64,000 nucleotides of DNA, from positions 1,674,001 through 1,738,000 of the forward strand of contig NZ_CBDFIX010000002.1 in NCBI RefSeq assembly GCF_965248315.1, in the 5' to 3' direction. Source of the DNA: Ulvibacterium sp965248315 (GTDB taxonomy: Bacteria; Bacteroidota; Bacteroidia; Flavobacteriales; Flavobacteriaceae). Below, piece by piece: positions 18,892-27,144 of the stretch (position 1 is its first letter; each line of letters opens with the position of its first letter). Under the pieces are notes generated by a model. It did no database searches, was not told the origin of the DNA, and worked only from the letters and a program-made list of their open reading frames with translations. Both the position numbers and the translations under genes were made by a program.

Positions 18892-19719
18892 TTACCCTAG
18901 GGCAACACGTTGGAACCCGGTAACTTCCAAATTGGCATCGACGGATTTTATGTACTGTGCCACACTTTGTTTGCTGTCCTTGATAAAAGCTTGATTTACC
19001 AGAGTATTATCCTTAAAGAAACGTTTTAGTTTCCCTTTGGCGATATTGTCCAACATGGCTTCTGGTTTGCCTTCTTGGCGCAATTGATCTTTGGCTATCT
19101 CAATTTCCTTGTCTATTACGGACTGATCCACACCTTCTTCGTTCAATGCCACAGGATTCATTGCCGCCGCTTGCATGGCAACGTCCTTTGCGGCTACGGC
19201 AGAGCCTTCTACAGCGGCGGAAAGTCCTGCCAAAGTAGCGATTTTATTACCGGCATGGATATATGATCCAACGAATGGGGCGTTCAATTTTTCAAAACCA
19301 CCAATTTCTATTTTTTCCCCAATAACACCGGTCTGTTCCGTTAATTTATCCTGAACTGTATTTCCTTTGAAATCTGCGGAAAGAAAATCCTCTTTCGTGT
19401 CAAATCCAAGTGCCAATTCGGCCAATTCATTGGCCAAGGTAACAAAGCTGTCGTTCTTCGCTACAAAATCGGTTTCACAATTCAATGAAATGATAACACC
19501 GGAGGTATTGTCGGTATTTACCTTGGCTATAGCCGCACCCTCGGAGGACTCCCTGTCGGCCCTTTTGGCCGCCACTTTTTGTCCCTTCTTACGTAGGATT
19601 TCAATGGCTTTTTCAAAATCGCCTTCGGCTTCCACAAGAGCATTTTTACAATCCATCATGCCGGAACCGGTCATCTTTCTTAATTTGTTTACGTCTGCTG
19701 CGGTAACTTTTACCATCAT
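18892..19719 (-). CDS. tsf: Elongation factor Ts
   Basis: A 275-residue nucleotide-exchange factor for EF-Tu. The N-terminal UBA-like domain has VNKLRKMTGSGMMDCKNALV (about 10-29), and the TDFVAKNDSF segment (about 82-91) contacts EF-Tu. Two ATGs head the frame (19719 and 19716). The length is typical for Bacteroidota. It lies 64 bases downstream of rpsB in the conserved rpsB-tsf pair. Confidence 0.98.
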   Translation of the reverse strand: MMVKVTAADVNKLRKMTGSGMMDCKNALVEAEGDFEKAIEILRKKGQKVAAKRADRESSEGAAIAKVNTDNTSGVIISLNCETDFVAKNDSFVTLANELAELALGFDTKEDFLSADFKGNTVQDKLTEQTGVIGEKIEIGGFEKLNAPFVGSYIHAGNKIATLAGLSAAVEGSAVAAKDVAMQAAAMNPVALNEEGVDQSVIDKEIEIAKDQLRQEGKPEAMLDNIAKGKLKRFFKDNTLVNQAFIKDSKQSVAQYIKSVDANLEVTGFQRVALG

Positions 19720-19783
19720 TATTTCTTATGTTTTTTAGGAAATTACATTTCCCAATTGGATTATTTTACTAAGTGTTTGATTT

Positions 19784-20974
19784 TTATTCTACTCCGGCTT
19801 TTACCTTATCCTGCCATTCTTTAAGCTCGTCCCATTTACCATCGGCCGCCATTTTGGCCTGCTTTGGCCAAGAGGTCGGATCTAAGTGGGCCATACGCGA
19901 ACTGGCTTCGGTCAAAATCTCCTTTATTTTATCGGACTTGGCTTTTGCCAAATCGGCAAAAGATACTATTCCCGAATTTATGATGGCTTCTGCCGCTTTA
20001 GGCCCAATGCCCTCTATTTTAGTGAGGTCGTCTCCCTTCTCGGATTTTTCCTCACTGGGAGTTTCAGCGGCTTCCTTTTTGGGTTCTTCTTTTTCTTCCT
20101 TGACCTCATGAGCCTCGTCAACAACGGGAGTTTCTTCCTTAACTTCTTTTGTTTCTATTGCCGCTTCTGCCACAGCTTCAACCTTGGTATTTTCCGGGGC
20201 TTCTTCAACGGTCTTTTCTTTAGTTGCTTCGGCTTTGGGAGCTTCTGGTTCTCCTGCTCCTTCCTTATCAGACTGTCTTTCTGCCTTTCGTTCGGCCAAG
20301 CCCTCTGCTACTGCATTGGTCACATGGGTCATGATGATATCAATGGACTTAGAGGCATCATCATTGGAAGGGATAACAAAATCAATATCCCTGGGGTCGG
20401 AGTTGGTATCGATCATGGCAAAAATAGGAATGTTCAATTTTTGAGCCTCCTTAACAGCTATATGCTCGCGCATGGTATCTACAACAAAAAGAGCTCCTGG
20501 TAATCGAGTCATTTCCGAAATGGAACCAAGGTTTTTCTCTAACTTGGCACGAAGACGATCCACCTGCAGACGTTCTTTTTTCGATAAGGTATTGAACGTG
20601 CCGTCCTTTTTCATCCGGTCTATGGAAGCCATTTTCTTTACTGCCTTGCGAATGGTGACAAAGTTCGTCAACATTCCTCCTGGCCATCTTTCTGTAATAT
20701 AGGGCATATTTACATTGGCCACCTTCTCGGCAACAATGTCCTTAGCCTGTTTTTTAGTTGCTACAAAAAGGATTTTACGACCAGAGGCCGCAATCTTTTT
20801 GAGTGCCGCATTGGCCTCATCCAATTTTGCAACGGTTTTGTAAAGATTGATGACGTGAATCCCATTGCGCTCCATGTAGATATAAGGAGCCATGTTCGGA
20901 TTCCACTTTCTTGTAAGGTGCCCAAAATGCACACCTGCTTCCAATAATTGTTTTACTTCGACTTTTTTAGCCAT
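19784..20974 (-). CDS. rpsB: 30S ribosomal protein S2 with helix-hairpin-helix C-terminal extension
   Basis: Residues 1-230 are a complete ribosomal protein S2 (VKQLLEAGVHFGHLTRKWNP at the start, then KKQAKDIV, LPGALFVVDT and IDTNSDPRDIDFVIPSNDD). At 396 residues it is far longer than the usual 230-250. The extra part is a Glu/Lys/Ala-rich low-complexity linker (about 232-316; genomic 20027-20281) and a C-terminal helix-hairpin-helix-like domain (317-396; genomic 19784-20026) with KIEGIGPKAAEAI and SFADLA. A related tail ends ActC at 62814-63011. The gene lies between rpsI and tsf with a 275-base leader containing three hairpins. Confidence 0.96.
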   Translation of the reverse strand: MAKKVEVKQLLEAGVHFGHLTRKWNPNMAPYIYMERNGIHVINLYKTVAKLDEANAALKKIAASGRKILFVATKKQAKDIVAEKVANVNMPYITERWPGGMLTNFVTIRKAVKKMASIDRMKKDGTFNTLSKKERLQVDRLRAKLEKNLGSISEMTRLPGALFVVDTMREHIAVKEAQKLNIPIFAMIDTNSDPRDIDFVIPSNDDASKSIDIIMTHVTNAVAEGLAERKAERQSDKEGAGEPEAPKAEATKEKTVEEAPENTKVEAVAEAAIETKEVKEETPVVDEAHEVKEEKEEPKKEAAETPSEEKSEKGDDLTKIEGIGPKAAEAIINSGIVSFADLAKAKSDKIKEILTEASSRMAHLDPTSWPKQAKMAADGKWDELKEWQDKVKAGVE

Positions 20975-21007
20975 TTTGTTATTAGTTTACGTTCCTTTGA
21001 ATTAGCA

Positions 21008-21099
21008 ATACCAGAGTGGTATCCGAATATTTAAACGGAAGCCTCCAGCATTTAGATGCTAAACTAATTTACCTTGATGCTATGGAAAGCAAGTCAAGG
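21008..21099 (-). promoter_or_regulatory. Structured leader of rpsB with three hairpins
   Basis: Within the 275-base gap between rpsI and rpsB, read in the rpsB direction, are three successive hairpins: CCTTGA...TCAAGG with an inner TGC/GCA (21072-21099), AGCAT/ATGCT (21047-21060) and ATACCA/TGGTAT (21008-21022), the last about 34 bases before the start codon. No good promoter was found in the gap. A role in feedback by S2 is inference; the hairpins alone could occur by chance. Confidence 0.4.
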
Positions 21100-21249
21100 A
21101 TTTTAATTGTTATTGCCCTAGAGCGCTAACTTTCAATGAACTTGGTTATCTATCCCCAAATTTGTTTCAGGGTCTTTTTGTAAAATTTATATTTCAATTA
21201 AACAGTCCGAAAACATTCAGTCGATACTGAACTGGATCCAGGACAAATA

Positions 21250-21636
21250 TTAACGCTTGGAGAACTGGAACTTCTTACGAGCTTTCTTTTGACCAAATTT
21301 CTTACGTTCCACCATTCTTGGGTCACGCGTCAATAGCCCTTCAGGTTTAAGGACAATTCTGTTTTCTTCGTCAATTTCACACATCGCTCTGGAAAGTGCC
21401 AAACGAATAGCTTCGGCTTGCCCGGTAATTCCTCCACCATACACATTTACATTTACATCATAATTTCCTTCTGTCTCGGTAAGGGCAAAAGGTTGCTTTA
21501 TTTTGTACTGTAAAGTAGCGGTAGGAAAATAATCGTTTAAATCTCTTTGGTTTATGGTAATATTTCCTTTACCCTCCGAAACATACACACGTGCAACGGA
21601 TTTTTTTCTTCTACCGATTTTATGAATAGTCTCCAT
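21250..21636 (-). CDS. rpsI: 30S ribosomal protein S9
   Basis: A 128-residue S9 of normal length. It begins with the RRKKSVARV signature (about 8-16) and ends with the basic tail KKARKKFQFSKR, whose last arginine contacts P-site tRNA. The ATG overlaps the rplM stop by one base (TAATG), so the pair is translationally coupled. Confidence 0.98.
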   Translation of the reverse strand: METIHKIGRRKKSVARVYVSEGKGNITINQRDLNDYFPTATLQYKIKQPFALTETEGNYDVNVNVYGGGITGQAEAIRLALSRAMCEIDEENRIVLKPEGLLTRDPRMVERKKFGQKKARKKFQFSKR

Positions 21637-22091
21637 TATTTAATTTCATTAAGATTTACTACAGTGGGTTTTTGAGCTTCCTGGCCATGCTCCGCTCCAA
21701 CATAAACCCTTAAGTTTCTAAAAAGATCAGCACCCAATTTATTTTTAGGAAGCATACCTTTTACCGATTTCTCAATAATACGCTCCGGATGTTTTTCCAA
21801 TAATTCCTTGGCCGTAGTAGATCGCTGACCTCCTGGATAGCCCGTATAGCGCAAATACACCTTATCTTCCCATTTATTTCCGGAAAGTTGTATTTTTTCG
21901 GCATTGATGACTATGACATTGTCACCACAATCCACATGGGGGGTAAAATTGGTTTTGTGTTTCCCCCTAAGAAATTTGGCCACTTCCGAGGCCAAACGAC
22001 CCAAAGTTTGCCCTTCCGCATCGATCAATAACCACTGCTTGTCAACTGTAGCCTTATTCGCAGAAACTGTCTTGTAGCTTAATGTATCCAC
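21636..22091 (-). CDS. rplM: 50S ribosomal protein L13
   Basis: A 151-residue L13. Family segments include WLLIDAEGQTLGRLASEVAK (about 21-40), HVDCGDNVIVINAEKIQ and GMLPKNKLG. It is the first gene of the rplM-rpsI(-rpsB-tsf) cluster and lies behind a consensus promoter at 22141-22171. Confidence 0.98.
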   Translation of the reverse strand: MDTLSYKTVSANKATVDKQWLLIDAEGQTLGRLASEVAKFLRGKHKTNFTPHVDCGDNVIVINAEKIQLSGNKWEDKVYLRYTGYPGGQRSTTAKELLEKHPERIIEKSVKGMLPKNKLGADLFRNLRVYVGAEHGQEAQKPTVVNLNEIK

Positions 22092-22407
22092 TACGTGTAT
22101 TTTTTATTGATTAAACCTTTCAATTCTGTAAAATGGGCTGCAAATGTACAATTATTAACTTGAAATGCAAACCGTTATTCTTTGTATTTTTTATGATTTT
22201 TTGATTTATATCAGATAGCATTTTGTGAAATCTTAAAATTGGTAGTGAAAAGGATGAGAAGACCTTTTCACCTTTTGGGATAAACACGGATATGTTTCCA
22301 TCAATAGGTATGAATAGGGTCGTTATTTAAATACGGATCAATTCCTAACTAAAATATAACCTTCTTTTTTTCGTTACTACCTTTTATAACGGAAAACAAA
22401 AATACCC
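22092..22407. other. Intergenic region between rplM and the lipocalin-like gene
   Basis: This 316-base divergent gap holds the rplM promoter (22141-22171, minus strand). The rest is AT-rich. No open frame of interest, RNA gene or clear promoter for the rightward gene was found. Confidence 0.6.
22141..22171 (-). promoter_or_regulatory. Bacteroidota sigma-70-type promoter of rplM-rpsI
   Basis: On the minus strand a TAnnTTTG -7 element (CAAATGTA at 22141-22148) and a TTTG -33 element (CAAA at 22168-22171) are separated by exactly 19 bases, a full match to the Bacteroidota consensus. Transcription would start near 22134, about 40 bases before the rplM ATG. Confidence 0.8.
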
Positions 22408-22905
22408 ATGAAAACAAGAATAGCATTACTTTTTCTTTCAGCTACCCTATTGTTAGCCTGTTCTTCTGACAACGATGGCGAAAATGGAGGAAACGATAAT
22501 TCCTTGATAGGAACGTGGAGTTTTACTGAACTTATTGTTGATGATGCCGATGGGGAGATAAAACTGGCTAATGAAGTCATTCAAGTTCTCATTTCCCAAG
22601 GTTGTGATATTCTGTCGTTTGAATTCAAAAGTGATCAGACTATGCAGGCCGAATACAGGGATTTTACGCAGACCGGAACCGACGTAAATTCTGGAGGTAC
22701 CGGACTTTTAATTGAATGCCCGGAAAATGCTGAGATTACTTCTTCCACATGGAGTTTGGAAGGGGACCAATTGACCATTGTGGATAACGATGGTATGAGC
22801 GATACGGTCACCATTAAATTATATGGCGATACACTAACCGTTTCGGCGGAAATCATTGATGAGGATAACCTGGCGGGAGCGGAAGCTGTTTTTCAGAAGA
22901 ATTAG
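22408..22905 (+). CDS. Lipocalin-like lipoprotein
   Basis: A 165-residue protein with a lipoprotein signal (LLLACSSDND, cysteine at residue 19). The mature part begins with LIGTWSFTELIVDD and has beta strands such as STWSLEGDQLTIVDNDGMSD and TVTIKLYGDTLTVSAE, the usual layout of lipocalin-like proteins common in Bacteroidota. The ligand is unknown. It stands alone and is followed by a long hairpin. Confidence 0.75.
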   Translation: MKTRIALLFLSATLLLACSSDNDGENGGNDNSLIGTWSFTELIVDDADGEIKLANEVIQVLISQGCDILSFEFKSDQTMQAEYRDFTQTGTDVNSGGTGLLIECPENAEITSSTWSLEGDQLTIVDNDGMSDTVTIKLYGDTLTVSAEIIDEDNLAGAEAVFQKN

Positions 22906-22927
22906 TTTTCAACAGATATCTTTTCAA

Positions 22928-22970
22928 AACCACAAACGGGCGTTGCCATTGGCGACGCCCGTTTGTGGTT
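22928..22970 (+). terminator. 20-bp inverted repeat after the lipocalin-like gene
   Basis: A 20-bp stem (22928-22947 with 22951-22970, one G-T pair) with a 3-base loop starts 23 bases after the stop codon. No T run follows, but it is most simply a terminator. Confidence 0.65.
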
Positions 22971-23082
22971 CGTCCCCTAAGCAAAGTAGTAAGATTCCTT
23001 GGATTAATTTGGGATAAAACGGACTTTTGCTATTGCCCCACTACTCATTTTACCTTATATTCCAATTCTAGAAATTTCTTAC

Positions 23083-24234
23083 ATGGATCATCTAGTAAAA
23101 CGCCTAAGGATTATCTTTTTTTCAGTACTGTCCCTTATGTTGTTCGGTACTTGTGTAGATCCCATAGCACCGGATTTTGAGCTTAGGGAAGACCTCGTTT
23201 TTATTGAAGGTTTTGCTTCCACAGAACCGGGAGCTTCTTTTGTGACCATCAGTATATCCGCCATTGAATTTGGAGTGTATGTGGTCAATTTCGTTGAAGA
23301 TGCCTCAGTTAATTTTGAGAACATGGATACCGGGGACATTGTTCCCTTGCAGGAAACTGATGAAGCCTACGTAACGCCGGATAATTTTAGGGTGAATCCT
23401 GGAGAAAGCTGGAAACTGAATATCCAAATGCCCAATGGCAAAGAATACACTTCTGAAATTGAAAAAGTATTGGAACCCATACCCTTAAATAACGTTAGGG
23501 CGGTGTATGACCCTGAATTGGAGTTTAGGGAAATTTTTGGCGGTACGTTTGTTCCGGGGCACGAGATTCTAGTTTCCTTCACAGATCCCCCGGAATTGGG
23601 CAATTATTATTATTGGACCTATCGGGGTTATGAAAATTTGAATCTTTGTGAAAAATGTAGGGAATCCTACTTCCGAGATGGAGAATGCCAACCTCTTCCC
23701 AGAAACGTGGGGGGTCTTCAACCCTATTACGACTATCCCTGTATTACAGATTGTTGGCGTATCCGTTTTCCGGAAAGTATCCCCATATTTGAGGACCAGT
23801 TTTCCAATGGCCTTACCATAACCGATTTTTCAATTGGAAATGCCCTCTTATATACCACTGAGGATATTGTAATCGAGGTGCAACAGCTGGTTATTTCCTC
23901 TTCGGCACATGAATATTATAAGGTGCTAAAAGACCTTATTGACAACAATAGCGGACTTAACGCACCTCCACCTGCAGGTTTGATAGGCAATATATTCAAT
24001 CCTGCGGATAGTGAAGAGTTTGTTTTTGGTAGATTCACTGCTGCTGCGACCTCGGTGGCTTCTGTTTTTGTGGACAGAACGTTCATAAGGGAAGAAGCTC
24101 TGGAAGGAAGGGAACCCTTAATAACGGAACCAACATTTGGCTCGCCATTGCCTCCTCCGGCCACTGTTTCGGCACCATGTAGCGAAACTCGATTTAGAAC
24201 AGCTATTCGTCCAGAAGCATGGATCGACCAATAA
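23083..24234 (+). CDS. DUF4249 lipoprotein partnered with a TonB receptor
   Basis: A 383-residue DUF4249 protein with a lipoprotein signal (SLMLFGTCVDP, cysteine at residue 24) and a short acidic stretch soon after. Family features include VFIEGFAST near the start and the cysteine-containing middle (LCEKCRESYFRDGECQPL, then YDYPCITDCWRI), which may bind a metal or form disulphides. DUF4249 proteins are nearly always encoded beside a TonB-dependent receptor; here the receptor starts 18 bases later. It probably covers or feeds the receptor at the cell surface, much as SusD does for SusC (inference). Confidence 0.88.
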   Translation: MDHLVKRLRIIFFSVLSLMLFGTCVDPIAPDFELREDLVFIEGFASTEPGASFVTISISAIEFGVYVVNFVEDASVNFENMDTGDIVPLQETDEAYVTPDNFRVNPGESWKLNIQMPNGKEYTSEIEKVLEPIPLNNVRAVYDPELEFREIFGGTFVPGHEILVSFTDPPELGNYYYWTYRGYENLNLCEKCRESYFRDGECQPLPRNVGGLQPYYDYPCITDCWRIRFPESIPIFEDQFSNGLTITDFSIGNALLYTTEDIVIEVQQLVISSSAHEYYKVLKDLIDNNSGLNAPPPAGLIGNIFNPADSEEFVFGRFTAAATSVASVFVDRTFIREEALEGREPLITEPTFGSPLPPPATVSAPCSETRFRTAIRPEAWIDQ

Positions 24235-24252
24235 TACCAAACCAAAACCAAT

Positions 24253-26667
24253 ATGTCCGTAAAACTAAAGTTTATCTTGACATTCTTTTTTTCCATATGC
24301 TTGGCCTCATTTGTTAGGTCGCAGGAGTATGCCATGTCCTTTGAGGTATTGGCTCAGGCGACAGGACTACCTATGGACAATGCCCAAATCTCGATAAGGC
24401 CCTGTAACTGCGGAGGAGTCACTAATTCCTCGGGAAGGTTTTCCATTACTCTTCCGGGAAATACCTATGAAGTTACGATTTCCTTTATAGGGTTTAAGGA
24501 TGATGTCCAGACCGTTATACTTGATCAAAGTCGGATTATCCAAATACAGTTGTACGAAGAGGAAGAGCAATTGTCGGAAGTTGTAGTACGGGCCAAGCGA
24601 GTTTTGGAAAATATCGAAACCCCTCAAATGGGAGCCTTGAAATTAACTTCCCAAGAACTAAAGAAGATACCTGCGGCTGTCGGTGAGTTTGATGTGTTAC
24701 GGGGTATGACTCTCCTTGCAGGTGTCAACAATGCTGGGGAGATAAGTAACGGAATATCGGTCCGGGGAGGGTCTTTGGACCAAAATTTGGTTTTGTATGA
24801 CTATGCCCCTGTTTTTAACCCTACCCATTTGTTCGGGCTTTTTTCCGTTTTTACTCCGGACGCCATTTCTTCCGTGGATTTGTATAGGGCCAATATTCCA
24901 GCCCGTTATGGGGGCAGGTCCACCTCCGTATTGGATATAAAAGTAAAAAACCCGTATACCGATAAGTTTAAGTTGAATGGTGGCGTGGGCATTGTATCCA
25001 GTAGATTATCAGTGGAAACACCCATTATTAAGGACAAGTTGCTTCTTAATATTGGAGGTCGAGCCGGATTTACCGATTTTTTGCTACCACTTTTTTCAGA
25101 ACGATTGGAAAATACCAAGGCCAATTTTTATGATGGCACCATGAAACTGTTATACCTACCTACGGAGAACGATCAAATATCCTTTACAGGATTTTATAGC
25201 AAGGACTTTTATCAACTGGATTTGATTACTCAGATTGAAAATATCAATGCAAGTAGTAATCAATATGACTTTCAGACATTGAATGGAACACTTAATTGGA
25301 TACACACTTTTGGGGACGAGTCCAATCTTAGAAACATTTTTGTAGTGAGCGATTATACGCCAAAGACTATTTTTCCGGAAAGGGACAGTGATAATGAAAT
25401 CGAATTTGAATCCAAGATCAATTATTTGAGTTTTATTTCCGAGTATTCCAAGAGCGTGAGCGATAAGCTGGAATATTATGGAGGTGTCCAAGCCAATAGA
25501 TATAACATAGATCCAGGAAGTTTAGATCCTGGGGCAGGGAATAGCATCATTCCCGTTACCCTGGAATCGGAAACCAGCTATGAATTTGCCGGCTTTGGCA
25601 ATGTTAACTGGAATGCTACCGAAGATTTGACCATTTCCGCCGGACTACGCTTTAATCATTTTGTGTTTGTCGGGCCTTATACCCAAGCTACTTTTGATGA
25701 TATTACAGGGGCCTTGTTGGATACACAATTTTTTGAAAAAGGCGCCGGGGTAAAAACCTATAATGGTTTGGACCCAAGACTTGGTATTAATTATAAACTT
25801 GGAGAAACAATGTCGCTCAAGGCCAGTTATGCCAGGCTAAACCAATATCTTCAAAACATTTACAACACAACTACCCCTTTGCCCACCTCCCGTTGGAAAA
25901 CCTCCGACCCTAACATTGAACCACAACAAAGTGATAGCTATGGTCTTGGTATATACAAAAGCTTGGAGGAAAGTGGTATAGAAATAGGACTGGAAGGCTA
26001 TTATAGAAAATCAAAGAACAACCTGACCTATAAACCTGGAGCCGATTTTTTCTTGGAAGAATTTTTAGAAAGGGATGTGGTTCAAGCGGAAGGTGAGGCC
26101 TACGGTGTGGAGCTCAGTTTTAAGAAACCAAAAGGAAAGTTCAATGGTTGGTTCAATTACACTTGGTCGCGTAGCTTTTTGCGTTCTTTCAATGAAAGGT
26201 TGGCGGATCGTGTAAATAACAACCAACAGTTTCCCTCGGACTTTGATCGGCCCCATGTATTCAACGGTACCATCAACTTTGAAGGGGACAAATACAATAC
26301 TTGGAGTTTTAATTTTACGGCCCAAAGTGGAAGACCCTATACTGTGGCCAATAGTGTTTTTGCCTTGGAAGATATTAATGTGCCCATTTTTTTAGAGAGG
26401 AACAATGCACGTTTACGGCCCTATCATAGACTGGATTTCTCATGGAAGGTGAAATATGGAAGAAACCCCAATAGAAGATGGGTGGGAGATTGGACATTTA
26501 CCATTTACAATGTATATAGCAGAAGAAATCCTTTAAACTTATACTACGCACAGAGGCAGGATGGGGTGGATGCGGATGTATTCCTGGGAAGCCCTTTGGG
26601 GACCTATGAGCTTTCCGTACTTAACAGTCCTTTATTTGCCGTTACCTACAATTTTGTCTTCGACTAA
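24253..26667 (+). CDS. TonB-dependent receptor, partner of the DUF4249 lipoprotein
   Basis: An 804-residue outer-membrane receptor. A signal peptide (FFFSICLASFVRSQ) precedes a carboxypeptidase-regulatory-like domain (about 25-110, ATGLPMDNAQISIRPCNCGG), whose cysteines are unusual, and a plug (about 125-230, with ISVRGGSLDQNLVLYDYAPV). The barrel runs to the C-terminus, ending FAVTYNFVFD. It differs from the SusC class in length and lacks a SusD neighbour. With DUF4249 it forms an uptake pair whose substrate is unknown. Confidence 0.93.
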   Translation: MSVKLKFILTFFFSICLASFVRSQEYAMSFEVLAQATGLPMDNAQISIRPCNCGGVTNSSGRFSITLPGNTYEVTISFIGFKDDVQTVILDQSRIIQIQLYEEEEQLSEVVVRAKRVLENIETPQMGALKLTSQELKKIPAAVGEFDVLRGMTLLAGVNNAGEISNGISVRGGSLDQNLVLYDYAPVFNPTHLFGLFSVFTPDAISSVDLYRANIPARYGGRSTSVLDIKVKNPYTDKFKLNGGVGIVSSRLSVETPIIKDKLLLNIGGRAGFTDFLLPLFSERLENTKANFYDGTMKLLYLPTENDQISFTGFYSKDFYQLDLITQIENINASSNQYDFQTLNGTLNWIHTFGDESNLRNIFVVSDYTPKTIFPERDSDNEIEFESKINYLSFISEYSKSVSDKLEYYGGVQANRYNIDPGSLDPGAGNSIIPVTLESETSYEFAGFGNVNWNATEDLTISAGLRFNHFVFVGPYTQATFDDITGALLDTQFFEKGAGVKTYNGLDPRLGINYKLGETMSLKASYARLNQYLQNIYNTTTPLPTSRWKTSDPNIEPQQSDSYGLGIYKSLEESGIEIGLEGYYRKSKNNLTYKPGADFFLEEFLERDVVQAEGEAYGVELSFKKPKGKFNGWFNYTWSRSFLRSFNERLADRVNNNQQFPSDFDRPHVFNGTINFEGDKYNTWSFNFTAQSGRPYTVANSVFALEDINVPIFLERNNARLRPYHRLDFSWKVKYGRNPNRRWVGDWTFTIYNVYSRRNPLNLYYAQRQDGVDADVFLGSPLGTYELSVLNSPLFAVTYNFVFD

Positions 26668-26678
26668 ATCTGGGAACA

Positions 26679-27008
26679 TTATTGTTTGTAAAACTTTGTA
26701 CGAACTTTTTGCTCCAGTGAGTTTATAACGATCATATATACCCCTTTTTCAAGATGTGCAACGGGTATGCTCAATGCATTGTTCTTAATTTTCCATTGAT
26801 GTTGCAGTACCGGATTCCCGTAAATGTCGGAAATCAAGATATCCGCTCGAGCACTATTTTCAAGACCTAGGACATTGATTACATTGTTCGCCGGATTGGG
26901 GAATAATTTTATTTCGGAAGCCGCTTCAACCCCTTGGCGATTCTCTTCCTGGGAATAACCCAATGCCGTAACGAAAAGTAGACCAAGTATAAGAAGAAGT
27001 TTTTTCAT
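26679..27008 (-). CDS. Minimal protein made of a signal peptide and a type A T9SS sorting domain
   Basis: A 109-residue protein starting MKKLLLILGLLFVTALGYSQ. After about 18 residues of charged linker comes a complete type A sorting domain: KLFPNPANNVINV, then ILISDIYGNPVLQ and LEKGVYMIVI, ending VRTKFYKQ. No passenger domain is present. The ATG at 27008 is chosen because it gives a clean signal; a frame ATG at 27029 adds seven residues. It converges on the preceding receptor gene with 11 bases between them. The role of such lone sorting domains is unknown. Confidence 0.85.
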   Translation of the reverse strand: MKKLLLILGLLFVTALGYSQEENRQGVEAASEIKLFPNPANNVINVLGLENSARADILISDIYGNPVLQHQWKIKNNALSIPVAHLEKGVYMIVINSLEQKVRTKFYKQ

Positions 27009-27144
27009 CGCAAAGGTGTCCTTAAACAAAACACTGCAGCAAAAATATCCCTATCCGTTCCATAACAAGAAACATTGTTGTAAAAATCGATTTTTAATAG
27101 TCGAAAAGGAATAATTAACTCATGTTAACATTTTAACCGCGTCT

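Noticed and set aside
19886..20503. 205-codon open frame on the plus strand opposite rpsB
   Set aside because: It is antisense to the Glu/Lys-rich linker of S2, where stop codons are naturally rare, and the product is an unlikely Phe/Gly/Ser-rich sequence.
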